From: Pseudonocardia alaniniphila
GTDB lineage: Bacteria > Actinomycetota > Actinomycetes > Mycobacteriales > Pseudonocardiaceae
NCBI RefSeq assembly: GCF_022524485.1
Contig: NZ_JAKXMK010000055.1
Location: forward strand, 1 to 37,905
Length of the DNA stretch: 37,905 nt
Reading direction: 5' to 3'
A program made the translations under genes and the position numbers. Positions 34,086-37,905 of this stretch are shown here, one piece after another. The notes beneath the pieces are model-generated. The model was not told the DNA's origin. It saw only the letters and a list, made by a program, of their open reading frames with translations, and made no database searches. Within the stretch, counting starts at the first letter, position 1. Every line of letters begins with the position of its first letter.

Positions 34086-35129
34086 TCAGGCCGCTGACAT
34101 GCGGAGTTGCTCGATGAGACGCAGAACTTCGTTGCAGTCGGCCGGATCCACCGGCACCGCGCCGCGCCCCCGTAGCCAGTTGGCGACGGCGTCGTAGAAG
34201 CGAGGGTAGGCCCCACGCTCGGTGGGCATCCGCACCAGGTCGGAGCCGTCCACACCGAGGGTGCCGTGGTTCTCAGGCGGCGTGATCCCGTAGTGATCAT
34301 CTGTTGGAAGCACCCCACTTGCCAGCGCCGCCTCCTGCCCGTCGAGGCCCCACGTGACGTAGGAGCCGGCCGAGCCGAGCACGCGGAACCTCGGGCCGGG
34401 CTGCGAGCCCCAGTGGCTCATCCACAGGTGCGAGCGGACGCCACTGCGGTGCCGTAGCGCGATGAAGGCGTCGTCGTCGTTCACCGAGCCCGGGCGGTGA
34501 GTGTCGATCTCCCCGTAGACGTCCACCACGGGGCCGAAGAGCTGGATGGCCTGATCCACGAGGTGGCTGCCGAGGTCGTAGGTGATGCCGCCGCCGTCCT
34601 TGCCGGGGGTGGCGCCGCGCCAGCCCGTCCGCGGGGCCGGGCTCCAGCGCTCGAACCGTGACTCGAAGCGGTACACCTCACCGAGCGCGCCCTCGGCGAC
34701 GAGCCGGCGGACGGTCAGGAAGTCGCCGTCGAGGCGACGGTTCTGGAACACCGTCAGCGGCACGTCCCGCTCGCGCGCCAGCTCCACCAGGTCGCGGCCC
34801 TCCTGAGCCGTCACGGCGAACGGCTTGTCCACCACCACGGCGAGCCCCGCCTCGACGGCCTGCCGGGCCAGCGCCACGTGGACGTCGGTCGGCGCGGCAA
34901 CGACCACGAGGTCCAGGTCGTGGGCGCGCGACCACACCTCCTCGACCGAGCCCACCACCCGCGGCCCGGCCGAGGTGGCGGCGGCCTGCGCGGCCCGTTC
35001 CCGGTCGGACGTGACGACGAGGTCGAGCGCGAAAGCCGGGTTCGCGGCGATCAGCGGCACGTGGAAGACGCGCCCGGCCAGCCCGTAACCGATCACGGCC
35101 GTACGCAGCGGCGGTTTGTCGACGCTCAC
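34086..35129 (-). CDS. Gfo/Idh/MocA family oxidoreductase (1)
   Basis: The 347-residue protein has an N-terminal Rossmann domain (AVIGYGLAGRVFHVPLI at 11-27) and the catalytic VDKPFA motif (100-105, Lys102) followed by TAQEGRDLVELA. The C-terminal alpha/beta domain contains GGITYDLGSHLVDQAIQLFG with the usual Asp/His pair. Such enzymes oxidise or reduce sugars and inositols with NAD(P). A few relatives use NAD+ redox chemistry for glycoside cleavage (GH109, and the GH188 NAD+-dependent sulfoquinovosidases). The start GTG 35129 overlaps the stop of the next upstream gene (GTGA). It ends the three-gene operon. Confidence 0.9.
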   Translation of the reverse strand: MSVDKPPLRTAVIGYGLAGRVFHVPLIAANPAFALDLVVTSDRERAAQAAATSAGPRVVGSVEEVWSRAHDLDLVVVAAPTDVHVALARQAVEAGLAVVVDKPFAVTAQEGRDLVELARERDVPLTVFQNRRLDGDFLTVRRLVAEGALGEVYRFESRFERWSPAPRTGWRGATPGKDGGGITYDLGSHLVDQAIQLFGPVVDVYGEIDTHRPGSVNDDDAFIALRHRSGVRSHLWMSHWGSQPGPRFRVLGSAGSYVTWGLDGQEAALASGVLPTDDHYGITPPENHGTLGVDGSDLVRMPTERGAYPRFYDAVANWLRGRGAVPVDPADCNEVLRLIEQLRMSAA

Positions 35130-36232
35130 GACAGGGTCACGGCCAGCGGGTCCCAGTCCTTCGTGAGGAGCTCGGGCCGCCGCACCGAGCTCGCGATCGG
35201 GACGAACGTCGCCGTCTCGACCGACTCGACGATCGCGGCCATCGTGTCCAGGACGTGGAAGGCCAGCGCGCCGTCGGCGCGGTGTGGCCGGTCCTCTCGG
35301 ATCGCGCGCGCGATGTCCAGCACGCCGAGCCCTCGCCCGCCGACCTCGGTGCCCTCGAGCGGCACCGGCCGCCAGTCCAGCGACCCGCGCTCGCGGATGC
35401 GGATGTCGCCGGTGAAGTGGTTGGGGTCGGGCACAGCGAGGGTGGCCTCCGTGCCGGTGATCTCGACGAACCCTTCGCGGCGCAGTGGTGAATCCCAGCT
35501 CCAGACGCTCTGGGCCGGCTCGCCCGACTCGAACCGCAGCAGGGCACCGACGTGGGTCGGGACCGTCACCGCGAACTCCTGGCCCGCGCGCGGGCCGCTC
35601 TGCAGGACCCGCACGGGGGCTGCGGTGGATCCCATGGCGGCGACCGCGCCGACCGCCCCGAAGAACTGCACGAGCGCCGTGAGGTAGTAGGGCCCGAGGT
35701 CGAACAGGGGTCCCGCCCCCTCGGTGAGCAGGATCTCGAGCTTCTGGTGGTCGGGGACCGGGCCGGGTGTCTGCAGGAGCGTGAGCCCGCTGAGCGGGAC
35801 GCCGATGTCGCCACGTTCGACGACGCGCCGGCACGTCTGCAGGCTCGGCCCGAGGAACGTGTCGGGCGCGCCGCCGATGCGCACGCCTGCGGCCGTCGCC
35901 TCGTCGAGCAGGCGGCGCCCGGAGGTGCGGTCGAGAGCGAACGGCTTCTCGGAGAAGACGTGCTTGCCGGCCGCGATCGCGGCCGAGGCCACCTCGGCGT
36001 GGGCGACCGGGTTCGTCAGGTTGACGATGATCTCGACGTCGTCGCGGGCGAGCGCCTCCTCGACGCCCGTGGCCGCGATCCCGTACCGAGCGGCCTGGGC
36101 GGCGGCCCGGTCCGGGAACCGGTCGGCCACCGCCACCACCCGCACGTCCGGGTAGGAGGTGAGGTTGGTCAGGTACTGGTCGCTGATGACACCGGCGCCG
36201 ACCAGGGCGACGCCGACCGGGCCTCCGGTCAC
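35126..36232 (-). CDS. Gfo/Idh/MocA family oxidoreductase (2)
   Basis: This 368-residue dehydrogenase has the Rossmann motif VALVGAGVISDQYLTNLTSY near residue 8, VFSEKPFALDRTSGRRLLDE with catalytic Lys, and a C-terminal domain with GAGPLFDLGPYYLTALVQFF. The GAGVIS and GPYY patterns resemble actinomycete sugar dehydrogenases that oxidise position 3 of glycosides, but this is only a resemblance by eye. GTG 36232 overlaps the isomerase stop (GTGA), and the gene is coupled to the next Gfo/Idh gene. A pair of different Gfo/Idh enzymes suggests successive oxidation and reduction steps on the same sugar. Confidence 0.9.
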   Translation of the reverse strand: MTGGPVGVALVGAGVISDQYLTNLTSYPDVRVVAVADRFPDRAAAQAARYGIAATGVEEALARDDVEIIVNLTNPVAHAEVASAAIAAGKHVFSEKPFALDRTSGRRLLDEATAAGVRIGGAPDTFLGPSLQTCRRVVERGDIGVPLSGLTLLQTPGPVPDHQKLEILLTEGAGPLFDLGPYYLTALVQFFGAVGAVAAMGSTAAPVRVLQSGPRAGQEFAVTVPTHVGALLRFESGEPAQSVWSWDSPLRREGFVEITGTEATLAVPDPNHFTGDIRIRERGSLDWRPVPLEGTEVGGRGLGVLDIARAIREDRPHRADGALAFHVLDTMAAIVESVETATFVPIASSVRRPELLTKDWDPLAVTLS

Positions 36233-36990
36233 CGCGCGGCCTGTAACCCGGTGAGGTAAGCGTGGCTGTCCCGCGCGGCGTCGAAGATGTCGCCCGCGAA
36301 GTCGTCGAGCTCCACCACGACGACCTCCACGGCGTCCCCGGCAGCGATGATCGCCTCGATCGGCAGCTTGCCCTGCCCCAGCGCGACCTGATCGATGTTG
36401 TCCTTGGAGATCGGCCCGTCCTTGATGTGGATCGAGCGCACCCTCCCGCCCAGCGAGCGCAGCAGCGCAGGCACGTCGGCGCCGCCGACCGCGGCCCAGT
36501 ACGTGTCGACCTCCAGCAGCACCTCCGGGTCGAGGTGCTCGGCGAGCACCTCGAGCCCCGAGCGGTCGCCGACCCGGCTCTCCAGCTCGAACGCGTGGTT
36601 GTGGTAGCCCAGCCGCAAGCCGTGATCGGCGGCCTTGGTGGCGATGGCGTTGAGGTCGGCGGCGACGCCGGCGATGCCCTCCTCGGTGGTCCACCGCTTG
36701 TCATCGGTCATCGGGTCGATGACCGTCGTCACCCCGAGCTCCCGCGCCGCCGCGAAGACCGCGTCGTGGTCGAGCCCTCCGTCGGTCAGCCGGGCTGTTG
36801 CGGTCGGGAACGCGAGCCCGTTCGCGTGCAGGGCCGCCACGAGCTCCGGCTGGTCCATGAGTTTCGGGATCGACGGCTCCACCTGCCGGTAACCGATCTC
36901 GGCGAGCCGCGTCACCGTGCCGGTGACGTCGGCCTCCAACGCATGCCGGACGGTGTAGAGCTGGATGGACACGATGTGGGGACCGGACAC
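36229..36990 (-). CDS. Sugar phosphate isomerase/epimerase-like TIM-barrel protein (3), IolE-like
   Basis: The 253-residue xylose-isomerase-like barrel has IVSIQLYTVRHALEADVTGT at the start, VEPSIPKLM, LGYHNHAFELE (metal ligand region), LLEVDTYWAAVGGADV, SIHIKDGPI and VVELDDFAG at the end. The SIQLYTVR and YHNH...EVDTYW...HIKDG pattern is common in actinomycete and Bacteroidetes barrels linked to Gfo/Idh enzymes, some of which act as 2-keto-inositol dehydratases or keto-sugar lyases. GTG 36990 has GGAG upstream (GAAGGAGAGCC). It is the first gene of the operon driven by promoter P2. Confidence 0.88.
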   Translation of the reverse strand: MSGPHIVSIQLYTVRHALEADVTGTVTRLAEIGYRQVEPSIPKLMDQPELVAALHANGLAFPTATARLTDGGLDHDAVFAAARELGVTTVIDPMTDDKRWTTEEGIAGVAADLNAIATKAADHGLRLGYHNHAFELESRVGDRSGLEVLAEHLDPEVLLEVDTYWAAVGGADVPALLRSLGGRVRSIHIKDGPISKDNIDQVALGQGKLPIEAIIAAGDAVEVVVVELDDFAGDIFDAARDSHAYLTGLQAAR

Positions 36991-37031
36991 GGCTCTCCTT
37001 CGAGTGTGTGCCACGCGGTGCGATAAAAGCG

Positions 37032-37059
37032 AAAATACCAACATTTTCTCGGCCGTCAA
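37032..37059 (-). promoter_or_regulatory. Promoter and operator P2 for the isomerase-Gfo/Idh operon
   Basis: On the minus strand a -35 TTGACG (37059-37054) and a -10 TATTTT (37037-37032) are 16 bp apart, with AAATGTTGG in the spacer abutting the -10. The order TGAC, eight bases, AAATGTTGG is identical to P1. The start codon lies about 45 bp downstream at 36990. Confidence 0.6.
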
Positions 37060-37247
37060 GGCGTCCGAAGACACGCATCTGCTGTCTGAGCGCTGGTGCA
37101 GTCACCGACGCACTTGCGCCGAACGCAGCGGCTGCCAGTCGGGTGTGAGCTTCCTGTGGTAGCCCGGAGTGATGATGTTCCCCCGGTTTCGCGGAGCCGG
37201 GTTGCTGGATGATCACTGGTTCCAGAAGCCTGGAGGACCGCTCCCCA
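37060..37247. other. Spacer before the IS3 relic
   Basis: No gene is seen. The part near 37170-37247 (containing CCCCCGGTTTCGCGGAGCC and the purine-rich GGAGGACCGC before the relic ATG) resembles the left end and leader of an IS3-type element. Confidence 0.35.
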
Positions 37248-37490
37248 TGCCGAAGCAGTACCCGCCGGAATTCCGGCGGAGGTGCTGCTAAAGCTGATCA
37301 CAGCTGGCCGTCGCGTCTCGCAGGTCGCAGCGGATCTCGACATCAGCGACCAAACGACCTGCACCCCGCGGCGTCCGGAGCTGGTCGACATCGGCGAGTT
37401 GCCCGGCAGGACCAGCGCCGACAACGCAGAGCTCGTCACCACGGCGGCGTGCGGCGCCGACCTGTTCGATGTTGGACGGGCGGCTCCCCT
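37248..37490 (+). pseudogene. IS3-family transposase OrfA relic
   Basis: ATG 37248 reads MPKQYPPEFRR, then one base is missing and the next frame continues VLLKLITAGRRVSQVAADLD followed by ISDQT, which is the helix-turn-helix of IS3-family OrfA proteins (pattern QVA-x-DL-x-IS-x-QT-x-YTWRRQ). It continues weakly as LVDIGELPGRTSADNAELVT, matching the normal OrfA section before the leucine zipper, and then degenerates. OrfB is not found in the remaining 400 bp. The copy is a dead fragment. Confidence 0.75.
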
Positions 37491-37905
37491 CTCTGATCTG
37501 GGCAAGGGTCGAAGTCCGACGTGGTGCTGTTGCACCGATCCGGCGTCCACGACGTTGACGGCAATGCGTGCGTCGTCCTCGAGCGGCAGCTTCTCGCCAG
37601 TTGCCTAGTAGTAGGTGCTCATCAGCGGGCTGTAGACGGACGGCGGCGCGCAGCGCCGGCAAGGTGTTGAGCGCCCGAGCCGATGAACCGGTGCCACCTC
37701 GCCGAGCCGAGTGAGTCCTCCGTGGACGTCAAGGTGGTGCCGGACCTCGGCCTCGGTGAGGCCGGGTGCGAGTGAGAGCACGAGACGGCGCCGAACGGCG
37801 TCGCATCAAGCTCGGCGAGCCCTGATCCCGGTCGCGTCCCGTCGAGTGGTGTAGCTCGGTCCGGGTGAGGCTCTGCGGTTCAGATCATGCCGTGATCAGC
37901 TCTGA
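37491..37905. other. Right-edge stretch without a recognised gene
   Basis: No gene is recognised. On the minus strand a short frame ending at about 37609 (LTEAEVRHHLDVHGGLTRLG and ending PLMSTYY) is open from about 37785 and could be a small protein, but it has no family match and no clear ribosome-binding site. Confidence 0.3.

Noticed and set aside
34086..36704. 872-codon minus-strand frame suggesting a giant Gfo/Idh protein
   Set aside because: Only the last 347 codons are Gfo/Idh; the rest is a shadow of the neighbouring genes in another frame.
1..37905. CRISPR arrays, tRNA or rRNA genes
   Set aside because: I looked for regularly spaced direct repeats and for tRNA-like T-arm and anticodon patterns and found none I could support by eye.

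Overview
The window is high-GC DNA with mostly GTG/ATG starts, many 4-bp ATGA/GTGA gene overlaps and typical actinomycete gene families: a mycofactocin-type SDR, two luciferase-like flavin oxidoreductases, TetR and DeoR regulators, and carbohydrate ABC importers without their own ATPase. This points to an actinomycete, perhaps of the Pseudonocardia/Amycolatopsis kind. Genus is inference only; no rRNA or tRNA gene is visible.

The left part (about 1-23000) is an accessory mosaic. It holds the last codons of a possible ketosynthase, a luciferase-like oxidoreductase, an IS630-family transposase relic split by an 880-bp IS5/IS427-type element with a clear TAA target duplication, a mycofactocin-type SDR, a complete tripartite tricarboxylate transporter set (TctC-TctB-TctA), and remnants of a nitroreductase and an amidohydrolase. 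Next come a same-strand block TetR / MFS exporter / SDR / secreted epoxide-hydrolase-like enzyme, a DUF899 protein, a lower-GC NtaA/SnaA/DszA-type monooxygenase that looks imported, and a large secreted DUF2961 (GH172-type) protein. Long non-coding or decayed stretches separate these units. A ~120-bp imperfect repeat carrying a promoter and a palindrome lies upstream of both the TetR gene and the MFS gene.

The right part (about 21800-37000) is a compact 15-gene carbohydrate catabolic locus. A G6PDH-like gene is divergent from a plus-strand operon of a YihV-like PfkB kinase, a YihT-like class I aldolase and a DeoR regulator. This triad has the same three families as the kinase, aldolase and regulator of E. 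coli sulfoglycolysis. Convergent with it is a minus-strand operon: sugar-binding lipoprotein, two permeases, SMP-30 lactonase, zinc alcohol dehydrogenase, two TIM-barrel sugar isomerase-like proteins and an HPS/KGPDC-like protein. Upstream on the same strand is a second operon of an IolE-like isomerase and two Gfo/Idh/MocA proteins. A perfect 34-nt palindrome separates the convergent operons.

Three promoters in this locus share one layout: a -35 TTGAC-like box, then AAATGT(T/G) in the spacer, next to the -10. This suggests a single DeoR regulon. I read the locus as import of a sugar or glycoside, oxidation or cleavage by the Gfo/Idh, ADH, lactonase and TIM-barrel enzymes, then phosphorylation and aldol cleavage. 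The gene combination matches no pathway I can name. The residues I recall as sulfonate contacts of YihV are mostly not kept, so sulfoquinovose is not the default assignment. The right edge contains a decayed IS3-family orfA.
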